In this document: one piece after another, positions 19,731 through 30,915 of the stretch | How the letters are laid out: each line of letters opens with the position of its first letter | Numbering within the stretch: position 1 is the stretch's first letter | Origin: Limisphaerales bacterium | GTDB lineage: Bacteria; Verrucomicrobiota; Verrucomicrobiia; Limisphaerales; AAA164-E04 | Assembly (NCBI GenBank): GCA_024761205.1 | Contig: JAMASS010000007.1 | Span: 102,074 to 166,073, forward strand | Direction of reading: 5' to 3' | Length of the DNA stretch: 64,000 bases | The notes under the pieces: model-generated | The model's database searches: none | The model's input: only the letters and a program-made list of their open reading frames with translations | Told to the model about the DNA's origin: nothing | Translations under genes and position numbers: made by a program

Positions 19731-22358
19731 CTAGGCGCGGCGCTTGGAAAAACAAGCGAGAACCACGGCGCCTAAACAGAGGAGGAGCCAGGTTTGCGGT
19801 TCGGGAATCACCGGAACGGTCACCGGATCCACAGGGTTAAGGCCGGCTCGTTCAAACTGTTCTTTGGTTTCCAGGACAACGGCCCCAGAGACCGAGGTCA
19901 CGAGCTGGTGTTGGCCTGCCAGTTTGGCTGCTGGGGCGTGCTTTTTTTGGGCGGCCAGGGTCTCAACTTGCGCGGCCGCCCAGAGGCGACGGACATGATC
20001 CGTGACTTTCGGAATTTGAGATAGGTCGGGGACCGAAGTCAGGGGAACGGCCTTACGGTCGAATTGCCATGCCTGAGCTTCGGGCTCTAGCCGAATAAAC
20101 CATTCACTGAGATCGTCTTCGAGCGAACTGAAGCGTGGGATAGGCTGAATCCAACTCGGGCCAAGTGGCTCCAGCAGTCGATTTGGCCCGACGACGGTTT
20201 GGATTTCAAAGAGTTTCGGATGGGACGGGCTCCGTTCAAGACGCTGTTGGAGTGCCTGCTGCGAACTGAGCGTGATAGGCTGCGGTCCGTGGATCCAAAG
20301 GACTGCGCCGTTTGTTTTGCCGGATGCGATGTCCCAGGCACGAATGAGCCACCTGAGATTGTCTTGCCCTCCGGTTGCTTCCAGCGCAGGGATTCGTGTC
20401 GCCGCGAGTTCGGCTGTCAACGGGGTATCGCCTTGTGAGCGAATGTGCTCATTGGTCCAAATATCCGAGGCATGTACGATGAAGAGTTCGACCGAGAGTG
20501 GCAGATGTTCGAGGCTGCGGGCGATCTCCGGATAGAATGACTCCATGCCCGCTGATCCGTCGATGACGATCGCCAACCGATCGATGTTGAGTGTTGGCGC
20601 ACTGACGAGATTTTGTAGGATGATGGCGCTTTCTTCTTTTGAGGTGGACCAGACCCGTTCGGTGGGTTTCGGACGAATGATGTGGATTGTGGATTGTGGC
20701 GAGATTAAGTCGGCGTCCGGTACTTGGCCGTAGAGGGTGGATTCGTCTTTTTCTTTGATGCCGCGGGTCAGGTATTTCAGCGAACTGGATAGTTCAGAGC
20801 GTGATTCGATCCAGAGCGCATGCTCAAGGTCGGGGGCGAGGTTGAAGTTGCGTTCCACCATTTTGGGGAGCTGGAGTTTGGCGTTCAAAAGGTCGCCCAT
20901 CGCTAGCGGTGCGGTAATCCCGAGTCTCACTTTCATCATCCCGCCGTTTGGCGGTATGGGGAAACATTGCATGAGGATACGATCTGTTCCGGACGTCGTT
21001 ACTAAAACGGGGTCTCGGCGTTGACGGATGGCGACCTCCTGGTAGGCCGCACGAGTTTCCGCGCGTCCGGCAAAGGCGGCTTCGCGCTCTTCGCCGTTGA
21101 CCCACAATGTCAGGCGAGAAACAACACCGTCTGCGGGGAGCAGAATTTGGGTGCGGGCTTCTCGTTGTCGTGGTGTCTGATTGGTGAACTCAAATGTCCA
21201 TTCCAGATAGGCGAGTCCTGCTTGGCTGTGCACATGGCTATCCAATCGAGAGCCCGTGAGCGAGAGCCCGCGGACTCGTCCGGCGACAGCGGTGCCGCCG
21301 AGTCCGTCATCGAAGTCCCAGGTCATTTCGTCGAAAATATCCCAGCGACCGTTTCGAGTGTATAATCGTGGCGGACGAACGGAGTTGAACGGTTTGCCGG
21401 TTACTCGAAAGAAGATCATTCGCGCATCTTCCTGATGGACATCGTTATCTGGTGAAATGAAAAGGCCAGCTAGGTTGGTAAAATTTCGGGGTCGTTCATA
21501 GCATGCGCGCAACATGGTCGTCTCATTGCCGAGGCTGCGCAGAAGGCGAATGCCTCGCCGTTGCGTCGCAGGGAGCTCTGAATCGGCCAGTTCCAGTCCC
21601 ACACGGGTGACGAGATTGGTGAACTCGAGTCCCCCAAGAAACAATGTTGCGATGACGATTCCTAGTGAAAACTCCTTGGCCGTCGTCCGGAAGGACTCCC
21701 CGGACAACGTGGTCACATAGTAGCGACATCGCAAGGCTGCAATGAACGCAAACAAGGGCCCCATGGGGAGGAGTCCAAACCCGAAGTAGAACACGGCGAC
21801 AAGACCTGGAATGAGAAGCGGAATGAACGCAATCGCGTAGAAGAATGAGACTGCAATTGCTGCTGCATTTGCGGTGGTCAAGAACACGGGGTGTCGAAGC
21901 GATCCCCGACGGAGTCGGGAGATCGTCAATGCGTTGATGATCGGGACCAATGCAACTGCGAGGATGTGCCACCATGTGGGTATAGGGTCGAAGAAGGTGC
22001 GGGCGCATACATGGGAGACCAGTTCAAAGAGAATCGAGATGGCCGGCAGCATGACCCCGAAGACAATCAAGGCCACACCAGGTTTTGGCTTCGGCTTGTC
22101 TTCGGCCACGTTTGGCCGGCTTGGGAGGATAATCTCTCGGTCTTCCGAAGCGGCTGAGGGACCGACGCGCTGGAGGATCCGGGATATATCCTCGCGGGTG
22201 ACGACCTGAAAGCCGGCGGCTTTGACCTCCTCGTCGATGTGGGAACGGAGGTCGTTAATGACCTCGTCGACATTGACGTCGGAACCGCTGAGGGCGTTGC
22301 GCTGGTGTGTCAAATAGGCTTCGAGTTCAACTTTGGCTTCTGCTGACCATTCCGTCAT
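19731..22358 (-). CDS. Multi-spanning membrane protein with HAAS-like N-terminus, VIT domain and PEP-CTERM tail
   Basis: The product has 875 residues. Residues 1-60 resemble the HAAS/DUF1700 helix (VELEAYLTHQRN...VINDLRSHIDEEVK) commonly coupled to PadR regulators. Several transmembrane segments follow at about 95-270. Residues about 350-520 contain a VIT-like (vault/inter-alpha-trypsin) domain, with TSGTDRILMQCFPIPPNGGMMKVRLG as a typical stretch. Then a von Willebrand A-like region begins at NIDRLAIVIDGSAGM. It ends with PEPQTWLLLCLGAVVLACFSKRR, an exosortase PEP-CTERM sorting signal. The combination recalls exosortase-associated VIT proteins. The gene starts 1 bp after the padR stop. Confidence 0.82.
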   Translation of the reverse strand: MTEWSAEAKVELEAYLTHQRNALSGSDVNVDEVINDLRSHIDEEVKAAGFQVVTREDISRILQRVGPSAASEDREIILPSRPNVAEDKPKPKPGVALIVFGVMLPAISILFELVSHVCARTFFDPIPTWWHILAVALVPIINALTISRLRRGSLRHPVFLTTANAAAIAVSFFYAIAFIPLLIPGLVAVFYFGFGLLPMGPLFAFIAALRCRYYVTTLSGESFRTTAKEFSLGIVIATLFLGGLEFTNLVTRVGLELADSELPATQRRGIRLLRSLGNETTMLRACYERPRNFTNLAGLFISPDNDVHQEDARMIFFRVTGKPFNSVRPPRLYTRNGRWDIFDEMTWDFDDGLGGTAVAGRVRGLSLTGSRLDSHVHSQAGLAYLEWTFEFTNQTPRQREARTQILLPADGVVSRLTLWVNGEEREAAFAGRAETRAAYQEVAIRQRRDPVLVTTSGTDRILMQCFPIPPNGGMMKVRLGITAPLAMGDLLNAKLQLPKMVERNFNLAPDLEHALWIESRSELSSSLKYLTRGIKEKDESTLYGQVPDADLISPQSTIHIIRPKPTERVWSTSKEESAIILQNLVSAPTLNIDRLAIVIDGSAGMESFYPEIARSLEHLPLSVELFIVHASDIWTNEHIRSQGDTPLTAELAATRIPALEATGGQDNLRWLIRAWDIASGKTNGAVLWIHGPQPITLSSQQALQQRLERSPSHPKLFEIQTVVGPNRLLEPLGPSWIQPIPRFSSLEDDLSEWFIRLEPEAQAWQFDRKAVPLTSVPDLSQIPKVTDHVRRLWAAAQVETLAAQKKHAPAAKLAGQHQLVTSVSGAVVLETKEQFERAGLNPVDPVTVPVIPEPQTWLLLCLGAVVLACFSKRRA

Positions 22359-22359
22359 C

Positions 22360-22701
22360 TCAGGCTCCTTTTTCTCCTATGGTGTTCAGCGTTTGCGACA
22401 GTGTTGCAAAGTAAGTGTTCATCAGCTTGAGCTGGCGGCGACCGTGAGTGGTGAGGGAATAGTATTTGCGGGCGGGTCCCTCAGACGATTCGACGAGGCG
22501 CGCTTCAATGAGGCCGCCGGAGCGCAGCCTTGAGAGCAAGGGATAGACCGTTCCCTCCGTTGTATTCAGCCCGGGAAGCGTCACTAGGGACTTCACCAGA
22601 TCGTATCCGTAGCGCTCGCTGCGAGCTAGCGAGCGAAGGATACAAAGCTCCACCAACCCCTTGCGCATTTGAGTCACCCAGTTGTCAAAGAAGCTCGGCA
22701 T
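22360..22701 (-). CDS. PadR-family transcriptional regulator
   Basis: The product has 113 residues. Typical PadR winged helix: MRKGLVELCILRSLARSERYGYDLVKSL, then TTEGTVYPLLSRLRSGGLIEARLVESSEGPARKYYSLTTHGRRQL. PadR proteins repress nearby genes and often pair with a HAAS-type membrane partner, which is the case here: the next gene starts immediately after. An operator-like palindrome lies directly upstream. Confidence 0.92.
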   Translation of the reverse strand: MPSFFDNWVTQMRKGLVELCILRSLARSERYGYDLVKSLVTLPGLNTTEGTVYPLLSRLRSGGLIEARLVESSEGPARKYYSLTTHGRRQLKLMNTYFATLSQTLNTIGEKGA

Positions 22702-22726
22702 GGAAACGGTATTGCTTTACATCCGT

Positions 22727-22746
22727 ATTACAAGATACTTTGTAAT
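22727..22746. promoter_or_regulatory. Operator-like palindrome upstream of padR
   Basis: Perfect 7-bp arms ATTACAA and TTGTAAT are separated by GATACT, about 25 bp upstream of the padR start. PadR-family operators are usually short AT-rich palindromes at this position, so autoregulation of the padR operon is likely (inferred). Confidence 0.6.
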
Positions 22747-23670
22747 GTATACTAGTGATGTGAGAGATGTGCAAGGCTTTTGTTTGAAGAAAAGCTTGGC
22801 AACTGAGGAGTGAGTTATGGGGGAGGGGAAGTGATGAAGGATCACCGCTTGGGATCGTTGTGTTTATTCCTGCGTGCGCCGCCCTTGTTCGATTTGATCG
22901 GCCGGTTCGCGACTTGCTTTCTGAGCCTAGTATCCTTGAAGAGAGCGGCCTTGGCGGGAGGGGCTCGCCTCAGAGCATGATAAGTCTACTGTTGTTTGAT
23001 GCCTACTTGATCAGGCGCATATCGCCGAGGAATCAGTGATGCGGCGAATGTGTTTGTATATGAGCAGTTTGTCAGGGGAATCACCAACTCCGGAATCCTG
23101 TTTGTGATGGTTGGATTAAACTTCGGCAGCATGATCGCTACTTTCCATCGGATGGCGAACGCCGGGGCATCGGGGGGAGTGCTGAAAGTACGCCGTTTTT
23201 TGTCCTGAGTCGTCCAATCGTATCACGAGAGTTTCGAAGGCGCTGTAGGTCTGTTCACAAGTCTTCGGATATTGCAATTTTCGAATACGCGATTGAGCAA
23301 TTACTGTAGCATACGGCCTCAGTTCAGACATCAGGGGCCGAAGATACACCGTGGCGATCATCTGAATATAGGCGAAGGAAAAGGTTCTCGAAACCTTGTT
23401 TGGAGCCAGGCAGAAAGAGTGGGATAAAGGCGGCAATAGAAGCGGTTCCAAGGGGGTTTGTCGATTTTGAGTTTTTTTGATTAGAAAGCACCGCGTTGGT
23501 GCCCATTGGTCCTGTGGAACCACTGTTCTAGGGTTTTGTTGGTCTGTTTTGGATGGACCGAAGATGTTGTAGACGCCGAGGCCTAAGACCACGGGACCGA
23601 CCAAGAGGCTGCCAACCGGTCATCTTAATCTTCTGGCTCTCAGGTCATCCATCTGGATTCGAAGAACAGG
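22747..23670. other. Intergenic region, no gene recognised
   Basis: About 920 bp. A 162-codon minus-strand open frame (23604-23116) exists but has no domain-like features and I do not support it. Sequence composition suggests decayed DNA. Confidence 0.35.
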
Positions 23671-24372
23671 CTAAGGCCCGAGCTTTCTCTTGAGATGATC
23701 GCTGGTGAGATGTTTGAGAATGTCTAATGGCTTGCAGCGGGTGTCACCTGCGTCGTACTCGATTGGTCCGAGACGTTTGGCAACCTTGATCGCCGCTTTG
23801 TTCAACGTGCTGTTGCGTTTGCCAATGCCCATAAGCGCCCCGCCCATGGCGACGCGAACCCAGTTCTCTTCTTCGCCAATCGTACCATCAATGCGCTGGA
23901 TGCAATCAAGGAAGAAGGCGTCGGTGAGTGCTTTGTTTCGTTGATTTTTTGACAGCTCGTAGACGAGACCATGGCCACAGCGGCGTCGGATGGGATCGCT
24001 GCTGTCGATCCAGGCTTTGGCTAGATCGAACGCAAAGGCTGCTTTGGTTAGGGGCGCGTTGCAGGAGCTAAAGACATGGGAGAGCATTCCGGCATCGACT
24101 TCTTCGACCTGTGCCTCGGCCTGTTTGCGGCTCATGGCTTTGGGATCGTCGATGAGGAGTCCGACAATTTTCGCGTCGTGGTTCTTCGTCTTCCAAAGCT
24201 GGAGTGCGAGTTTGTGGTCGCGGCCGATCTGCTTGGCAATTTTGCGAAGTTGAGTGAGACCGATGCCGAAGCTCTTGAGCCCGCCGGTATCGGCGCCCAT
24301 TTTGTTCCAATTCGCGAGACCCTGTTCGTTGGTGTTTTCTTTCAGAAGGGCAAGGACTTCGGTCTTTGTCAT
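23671..24372 (-). CDS. DNA alkylation repair protein, AlkD-like HEAT-repeat family
   Basis: 233 residues from the ATG at 24372 (MTKTEVLALLKENTNEQGLANWNKMG); the open frame extends 42 codons upstream but without family resemblance. GLTQLRKIAKQIGRDHKLALQLWKTKNHDAKIVGLLIDDP is the signature of the AlkD/YycN-like DNA glycosylase family, helical repeats that wrap damaged DNA. Later RRCGHGLVYEL and NWVRVAMGGALMGIGKRN agree. Members range from active 3-methyladenine glycosylases to uncharacterised homologues, so enzymatic activity is probable but not certain. Confidence 0.82.
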   Translation of the reverse strand: MTKTEVLALLKENTNEQGLANWNKMGADTGGLKSFGIGLTQLRKIAKQIGRDHKLALQLWKTKNHDAKIVGLLIDDPKAMSRKQAEAQVEEVDAGMLSHVFSSCNAPLTKAAFAFDLAKAWIDSSDPIRRRCGHGLVYELSKNQRNKALTDAFFLDCIQRIDGTIGEEENWVRVAMGGALMGIGKRNSTLNKAAIKVAKRLGPIEYDAGDTRCKPLDILKHLTSDHLKRKLGP

Positions 24373-25188
24373 GAATCGCAGCATAGGTTGGTGGCTTCGA
24401 TTCGACAAAGCTCGAAATGTTAGGGTTATTGCTAAAAATGGGAAAGCGGTGAAGAACGCCTTACTCCATGACGTTATCGCGCTAAGGTGAATGGTCATGA
24501 TGTGCCGGCAGGTTCTGGAGTGGGCCGATCTTTCGCGAAGAGGAGATACTCTATGATGCGTTCGGCAGGGGAAAACGGAGTGTACAAAAATATCCGGCTA
24601 GTCACTCGACTGCACAACTCAGGCAGTTTCGATTGCGATGCATGGCTTGCTCCCGAGGCTGGATTTCATAGAAAATCAAATCCAGTTGTGAATCGTGAGC
24701 TTAAGGATGCCGCTGGGCACATAATCAATATTCACGTCATCGGAGAAGCCGATTGCCGAGGGTTGTTGGATTAAATGAGGTCTCGCTGGAGGCTCGTTTT
24801 TGAAAAGACCAACACTTGGGATTCTGGTAAAATCTTAGACTTATTCCTTGAGAGGTATCGAGCTGTTCGAGCTTGGTTTGAGAGGACCGGAGTGAGAGCT
24901 CAGCATTGGCTTGGATTTCGTGGAGCGTATCGCCTGGAGGAGGAGGGTGTCTTTTGTCACTTTGGTTCTCGGTGTGAGATTGGTTTGGGTGGTGCTCCCT
25001 CGACCTCAGTTTGGATGATCTCTTCCGTATTCGGGATGGTGGTTCCGTGACTCTGGCCAGTCACGAGGATCAAATCTTTACGTGTGACTTCTCGAATCCA
25101 GTCCTTTAGTAAGTGACTTGCTTGGTGGGTTTGGGAATTGGATTGGGCAAATTGTGGAGCAAGCAGTTTTTCACGAATTTCTGCGTCT
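24373..25188. other. Gene-poor interval
   Basis: No intact gene. A plus-strand open frame at 24541-24774 (starts MMRSAGENGVYKNIRLVTRLH) and another at 24775-25050 look like possible remnants but match nothing I know. The end of the interval borders the decayed BlaR1-like gene. Confidence 0.35.
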
Positions 25189-25878
25189 TCATTTGCAGTC
25201 TCCTTTTTCGTGATCGGGCGTTTGGGAGCAGGGGAAGCGCTCTCTGTATCTAGGAAAATTCTGATACATGTTTCCGTGTTTCACATGGAGCAGCTCATGG
25301 GCGAGGATGGTTTTGATTCCGGCGGGCTCGGAAGGATGATTACTGGTGAAATGAGGACGGCGACAGCCGGGCCGATATTTTTCTCGGCGGCAATGATCCT
25401 GATCTTCTGACGAATGGGAAGTTCGTTTTTGGGTCTCGGAGCAAGGGCAATATGGCTGTGTCGGTAATGGGAGATGTGTTCGCAATGGTTGTTTTGAAGG
25501 ATTGTTGCCGTCGCCAAAATGCATAGATCGCAAGGGCGACTTTGATGAACCAATCTGCAAGGGCTAGACCCCGGAGCGTGATTGTTGGTGGCGTGTCCGA
25601 GGTCGCATGGCGGCCGTGTTGCTGTCGGCAAACTCAGATTCGATTCGGCTTCTACACCTTCTGTGGCGGGTTTTGGTATGGTGGGAATTTCCGAACCCAT
25701 ATGGGCTTACGGGAGCGGCGGCTGATCGGAAGCATCGGAAAGTGCAACAGTTTTCCGTTCAGGGCCGGGTGAGGTCGGCGATGTTTGAGGAGTCGCTTGA
25801 GCGGGTAGATGATCATGCCGATCTGCCAGGTTTAGGTCCAAAGCAAGTGGCGAGGGGGTGAAAGCCGTGTTCATCGGG
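25189..25878 (-). pseudogene. Decayed BlaR1-type M56 peptidase
   Basis: Two overlapping minus-strand frames together spell an M56 domain: ELPIRQKIRIIAAEKNIGPAVAVLISPVIILPSPP in one frame, then PAGIKTILAHELLHVKHGNMYQ in the other. The HELLH motif is the zinc-binding HExxH of BlaR1/MecR1 peptidases, which cleave their BlaI repressor. The switch near 25320 shows a frameshift, and most of the transmembrane and sensor regions are missing. A start-like MNTAF at about 25876 directly follows the BlaI remnant. Confidence 0.7.
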
Positions 25879-26080
25879 CTTTCGTTTTGGTTTGGTCGAG
25901 CATGGTCTGCAAGTGCCGGATTTTCTCCTCGGAGAGGCGTTCGCCTTGGACGAGACTTTGAAGGTCGGAGATAAGTCTGGAGGCTCCAAAAGTCGAGGTT
26001 GCGATTTTTGGGAAGGGCGTCGTGTACTTGACGCACGGTGATCCGCCCCCCGAGGCGACGGCGAGAAAGCAAGTGGACAA
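25871..26080 (-). pseudogene. Decayed BlaI/MecI-type repressor
   Basis: Pieces of a BlaI wing are visible: ITVRQVHDALPKNRNLDFWSLQTYL in one frame, and the typical C-terminal tail SLVQGERLSEEKIRHLQTMLDQ in another, with the middle deleted. It sits immediately upstream of the BlaR1-like remnant, the usual blaI-blaR1 order in PVC bacteria. Confidence 0.65.
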
Positions 26081-28137
26081 TGCCCTCTATTCCGCAAAGA
26101 CTTTTGTCGCCATATCAAGGTATAATTCCCAATCACAAACTCTACCTCAGCCGCAGCGTCGAACTCGCCAAATGACACCGCAATGTCTCCAGCTACTTCA
26201 CCTTCGGCGACCACGAATTGGTGAATGACATCTGGGGCGCCGGTACCTTTGCACCGTCTTTCGCGATATTGGCACTTGTGTGTGGGACAACTACTTGGGC
26301 TGGGCAAACCCCACCAAACATTAACAAGACGTTCACTACGGTTGCACTCGGATGACCGCCGGTTCCAAACTTCTTGTGGATACATCCCGCCAATTATCAA
26401 TCAATTGCTCCTCGGCCAAATACTGAATCTCCATGTCCACTGGGGCACCAAGGAAGCCAGAGTCAACGGCATGCAACACGACCACGACGACGGCCACCCT
26501 AATTCCTACGCCTATGAAAGCCGTCAACGCCCATACACTGACAATTGCACATGCCCGCCAAGGTAAGCGATGTCTCATATTCCATCGGACGCCGCAGCTA
26601 CGGCAGTTTCGCGTCAGCAATTGTGACTTCTACCTGATCGACATCCGTGGTGATCGTCACATGCGTAACATCACCCAACGCGACAAACCCGGGATATCGC
26701 TCCTCGGATCCGCGTAACGAGCCTAGTTGACGAAAGGCATGCGCGAAAGTGGTGCCGATTTCTTTTTCATCATCTCTACCGCCCCTCTCATGATTCCCAC
26801 AACGGGGCCGGTGGATCCTCGCTAACAAAGAAGAAGCCTGAACCGGTTTCCCCGACGAACGAGAAACTCTAATGTCGTTTTGGGAAATACTCGAACGCTT
26901 CGTCTTTGTCATGGACCGGCGACCTCCACAATAGCTTCGCCATCAAGATCACAGATCGTATCTGGGAGTTTTGTTGCGGCTCCCACAACAGCGTCAATCA
27001 CGTCCCCAAACTGGATGAGAGCGATCGACCCGCGACGGGTAAGTTCAAGCCCAGACCTCGCGAATGTGATGTCCCTGGAGTAGCTATATACTGCCTGATC
27101 TCCCTCGATTGGAACGGCTTTATCCCCATTTTGCGGTTGTCCAAGTTAACAACGTGTCCTACATGCTCAAGAAATTGAGCAGCAGTCCACGACGTTGGGC
27201 CTATCTGTAACCTCAAGTCGTATTTCAATACTATGGCGGACGAACCGGAGAACTTGATTACACCAAGTCCGTGACGACTCGCTAGTCTTGATTCAAACGG
27301 ACCAAATACCGGAATCCCGGCGTCTGCCAGTGGCACGGTCAGAGAAGCGAGCCCCCCGTTAGCGCGAAATCCAAAGGACTGGCAATCTCCACAACGCACG
27401 CCATCCGTCTGCCCTAACCGGCTCCGGCACATTGCCGGGCGGGCAGACGGGGGAGAGCTCTTTGCTCGTGCGGGTGATTGAGAGAAAGGCGGGATTATTG
27501 GCTCAGGCCGAAACGCCGTCTGTGGCATTCAACCGGCGGATCGAGAGTTCGCGAGGGAGTAGAGATGGAGCCGTAGTTTCTTCGGCCATGTCCGGACGAA
27601 TGAAACTGGAGCTTTTCCGGATCAATGAAAGTCAATTCATCCAGTAGAGAGAAGGAAAATTTATTCCAACCGGAGTGATCGGATCTGAATCAAATTGGGT
27701 GCCGGATCGAGACAGAGACTCCAATGCGGGAAATCCAAAGCGGCGAAGGATCGCCGCACATACTCATCCTTCGCCGAGGCTACGGATCATGCCATCACTG
27801 TATGCTGGCTGGGGCTCCGTTAGGCTCCTCGTCCAGTTGCTTTGCCTCGTCTGGAGTACGAGTGATTGCGAAGCAGATCGCGTAAAACCACGAAAAGAAT
27901 CCGGCGAGAATCACTCACAGGATGGACCCATTGCGCTCCTACGAGCAGACCACGGCTATCGCGGATCCTAACCGATCCCAGTGTTCGAGTCGCCTCAGCC
28001 GCAATTTCGGCGAACCTGGCCTTTCTTTGCCCATCATCTCGGGCTGTCACCGCCGTTTCCATGATCTTTTACTCCAGGCTACTCGTGCTGTGTATTGCTC
28101 TGTGCTTTTGGCGATGAACTCGAATCCGATTGTCCTC
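26081..28137. other. Two kilobases of degraded sequence
   Basis: No intact gene recognised. Protein-like scraps occur on both strands, for example a hydrophobic minus-strand piece near 26540 (VSVWALTAFIGVGIRVAVVV), and plus-strand GQTGESSLLVRVIERKAG near 27440-27495. The latter recalls the haem-domain linker of planctomycete-type cytochrome proteins. Frames are interrupted throughout. Confidence 0.4.
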
Positions 28138-28620
28138 CTAGAAAATGATTTGCCAGTAGCCAACATCGATCCACCGCTCAAACTTCCACCCAACTTCCTT
28201 GAATAAGGCAACCTGCCGGAAGCCGCATTTCTCGTGCAAAGCCACACTAGCCGGGTTGAGAATGGCGATGCCGCCGATCACCGAGTGAAAGGATCTCGAC
28301 TCGAGCTCTGACAACAGATGCCGGTAGAGTTGAGTCCCGATCCCTTTTCCAGCTTCGTCTGAATCTAAGTAGACCGTGCTTTCGGCTGAGTAACGATAGG
28401 CGCAGCGGCCGTTCCATTCGCTGGCGTAGGCATAGCCTGCGAGGCGGCCATCAATTTCAAAGACATGCCAAGGAAGCCTTTCGGTGATGGTTTCGATTCG
28501 AGAACGCATCGCTTCGGCAAAGATAGGCATCTCCTCAAAGGTGATGATGGTCTTTTCGATGTAGTGATTATAGATCCGAGCGATTGGCTCGGCATCATTT
28601 GGGTTGGCGTCCCGAATCAT
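28138..28620 (-). CDS. GNAT N-acetyltransferase, phosphinothricin acetyltransferase-like
   Basis: 160 residues from the ATG at 28620 (MIRDANPNDAEPIARIYNHYIEKT), which is the standard start of this subfamily; an ATG at 28635 adds five residues. Motifs: TIITFEEMP, PWHVFEIDGRLAGYAYASEWNGRCAYRYSAESTVYLDSDEAGKGIGTQLYRHLL (acetyl-CoA binding loop GKGIGTQLY), and NPASVALHEKCGFRQVALFKEVGWKFERWIDVGYWQ. The family acetylates phosphinothricin, methionine sulfone or related amines; the natural substrate is unknown. It is an intact gene amid pseudogenes. Confidence 0.92.
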   Translation of the reverse strand: MIRDANPNDAEPIARIYNHYIEKTIITFEEMPIFAEAMRSRIETITERLPWHVFEIDGRLAGYAYASEWNGRCAYRYSAESTVYLDSDEAGKGIGTQLYRHLLSELESRSFHSVIGGIAILNPASVALHEKCGFRQVALFKEVGWKFERWIDVGYWQIIF

Positions 28621-28829
28621 GTCTCGTTGCTCCATGGAACACGCCGCAGGCGTGCGGTGTTTTGCCGAACGCCTAGACAGTTTATGTAGGAGGCATTCTT
28701 TTGAACAGGAGGAAACGGAGAGAGGAGTAATTCCTAGCATTCTGCACCATCCGTCGTGAGACGGATCTAAGCATTTCTGACATCGTTGGTCTCCTGCTGA
28801 ATTTACCCTGTGCCGCAGACTTGGATGAA

Positions 28830-30915
28830 GGAGAGCTTTGGCGGCAACTTATGAGTTGCGGATGCAACCACTCTTGGACTGCTACTAGTTTTAATTGTCA
28901 TGGAGGAGAGGATGCCGAAGCGGAGATTTATCTTAGCGCGTTCGAAACGTTCGCCGCAACCCGACGCGAAGCCGATGTTTGGTTGAAAGTGGATGAGATG
29001 TTGGATTCGAGCCAGATGCCACCGATGAAGGCGCTCAATCGACCAATGAGAAATGAAATCCGCTGGGTGCGGCAGTATCTGACGGCGGGGAGGCGGCTTC
29101 GCGAGCCGGTGCCCTCGTCCGCGTGGCTTTGCGGCGGCTCAACAACGCGGAGTGTATCTATACCATTCGTGATTTGACCAAGGTGGATTCGCTTGACCCA
29201 CAGTGCGAGAGTTTCCAGTAGATGGCGCTGGCCGGGGAGGGGTTTATCAATATGGTGGCGCGCTGAGCGTTTCGCCCGTTGGTCCAGAATTATTCGGATG
29301 CTGCGAAAGAAGTCGCCACGCGTGCGATGTTGCTGCTCGATGGCATTCGTTTTTCGTCCAAGGCGACTCGGCGTGATTGGACGGATCAGATACTTCATCC
29401 GATTCGAGTGTTTTACGGGCGGTATACCAGTGAAGGTGGAGGGATGGCGAGTCTGCAAGGGATTCAGTTCGACACCAATCAGGGCGGCGTGTTGCTGATG
29501 GAGGAGTAACTTCGGGCGACTCTTGACGAGCGCTAGGCAGTTGCCTCGGCTGCCAAGTTAATTGCGCAGGTCGCAAAGAGGATATGAGCTGAACGCAAAG
29601 TATTTGGAGATTCTCTGGGAGGCTTTGACTGCTGCTGAGGGTGGATCACGGTCATCACAATTGCTGGATTTGCTCAGGGATTGATGACGCCCCGGCACCC
29701 CGGCGAGGCTGGCAATATCGTTGAAGAAATCGGTCTTTAGCAAAAGGCGTTATGGCAGCTGACCTCGACCGGTCCATGTAAGTCGCGAATGGGTCTCAAG
29801 GGCTGGCTCGTGGAGAGAGACCCGTTTTTCGAGCAGCAGACGTTTGAGTTTGAGCTTCCCGATCTGGAGCAAGGGGGACGTGATGGGTTTGAAGGATCAA
29901 TTGGACACGCTGTAGGCCGAGGTTATGGGTTAGACGGAGGACTGCTTGGCAGCGGTAGCCGAGGCGGAGCTGCCGGGTCATATCCGGTGGCATTAGCAAA
30001 CCGCCACGGCGTGAATGCCGACGTGTTGAAAATCTGGCTCGGCTATTTGGATATCGGCCTTTCCATCCCGATTGAAGTGGCAGGACATTTCCGGACCAAG
30101 GTCAACCGGGCGGTGAATTACGATTCTGTCACTGGCCGGGGCAGTTATGACACGCCTCCTGTAATGGCTAATTCATTTGATTCCACAGTTTGGACTCCCG
30201 GTCGAGCGCGGGCGCATTCTGTGGCGGTGCACCCGGCACCGACATTATTCGCGGCGGTGAGTTGGCAGAGTCCCGTTGACGGCGTGGTGTGCGTGATTGG
30301 CAAGGTCAAGGATGCGCATACGGAATGCAGCAAAGAGTGGTTGGCCCTCCATGGAGGTCCTCGCGCAGATGAACTGGGAGGCAAAGAATCGATTCGGCTC
30401 CTGCTGAGGCGAGTGGTGGCGAGACGACTCGGGCGATCGGCACGGATGCGGCGGGATATTGGCAATGGCCTTGATGCTGGCCAAGCAGTCTGGAGCGTCG
30501 CGCACTAGCCCCAACTTGCGGGGAAACTGGGTCTCCGAAACGCTGCTTGGCGGACGCTTGCCTCGGCCGCCATTGGATGTCCTTAGTGTTGCCAGAGGCC
30601 GTTCCCGCCGGGTTGACGGCACGCGAATTGATCGAGAAGCACGGATCGGAACTCGCCTGTGCAAAATGTCATGCCCGAATCGATCCCTATGGCTTCGCGC
30701 TCGAACAATATGGCGATATTGGTCGTCTTCGGTCGGTCACGGTCGTTACGACCACCCGCTTGATTGATGGAACGGGCGATTGAGGGGATTTCTGGATTGC
30801 GCGACTATTTGGCCACCGAGCGGCAAAAGGAAATTGCCGAACAGTTTTGCCGTAAGCTGTTGGTCTATGCCTTAGGCCGATCGTGCAGCTTTCCGATCAT
30901 CTATTACTAACCAAT
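28830..30915 (+). pseudogene. Decayed DUF1587/DUF1592/DUF1588/DUF1585 planctomycete-type cytochrome protein
   Basis: Successive fragments in changing frames follow the order of this large secreted family: CHGGEDAEAEIYLSAFETFAATRREADVWLKVDEMLDSSQMPP (haem region; the first CxxCH cysteine has become N), RLNNAE...IRDLTKVDSLDP, VQNYSDAAKEVATRAMLL, ATRRDWTDQILHPIRVFYGRYTSEGGG, QGIQFDTNQGGVLLMEE, HGVNADVLKIWLGYLDIG, then LRGNWVSETLLGGRLPRPP, PAGLTARELIEKHGSELACAKCHARIDPYGFALEQYGDIGR and the C-terminal EQFCRKLLVYALGRS. Multiple frameshifts and stops make it a clear pseudogene. Confidence 0.8.

Noticed and set aside
23116..23604. 162-codon minus-strand frame
   Set aside because: No start context, no domain pattern and composition like the surrounding non-coding DNA.
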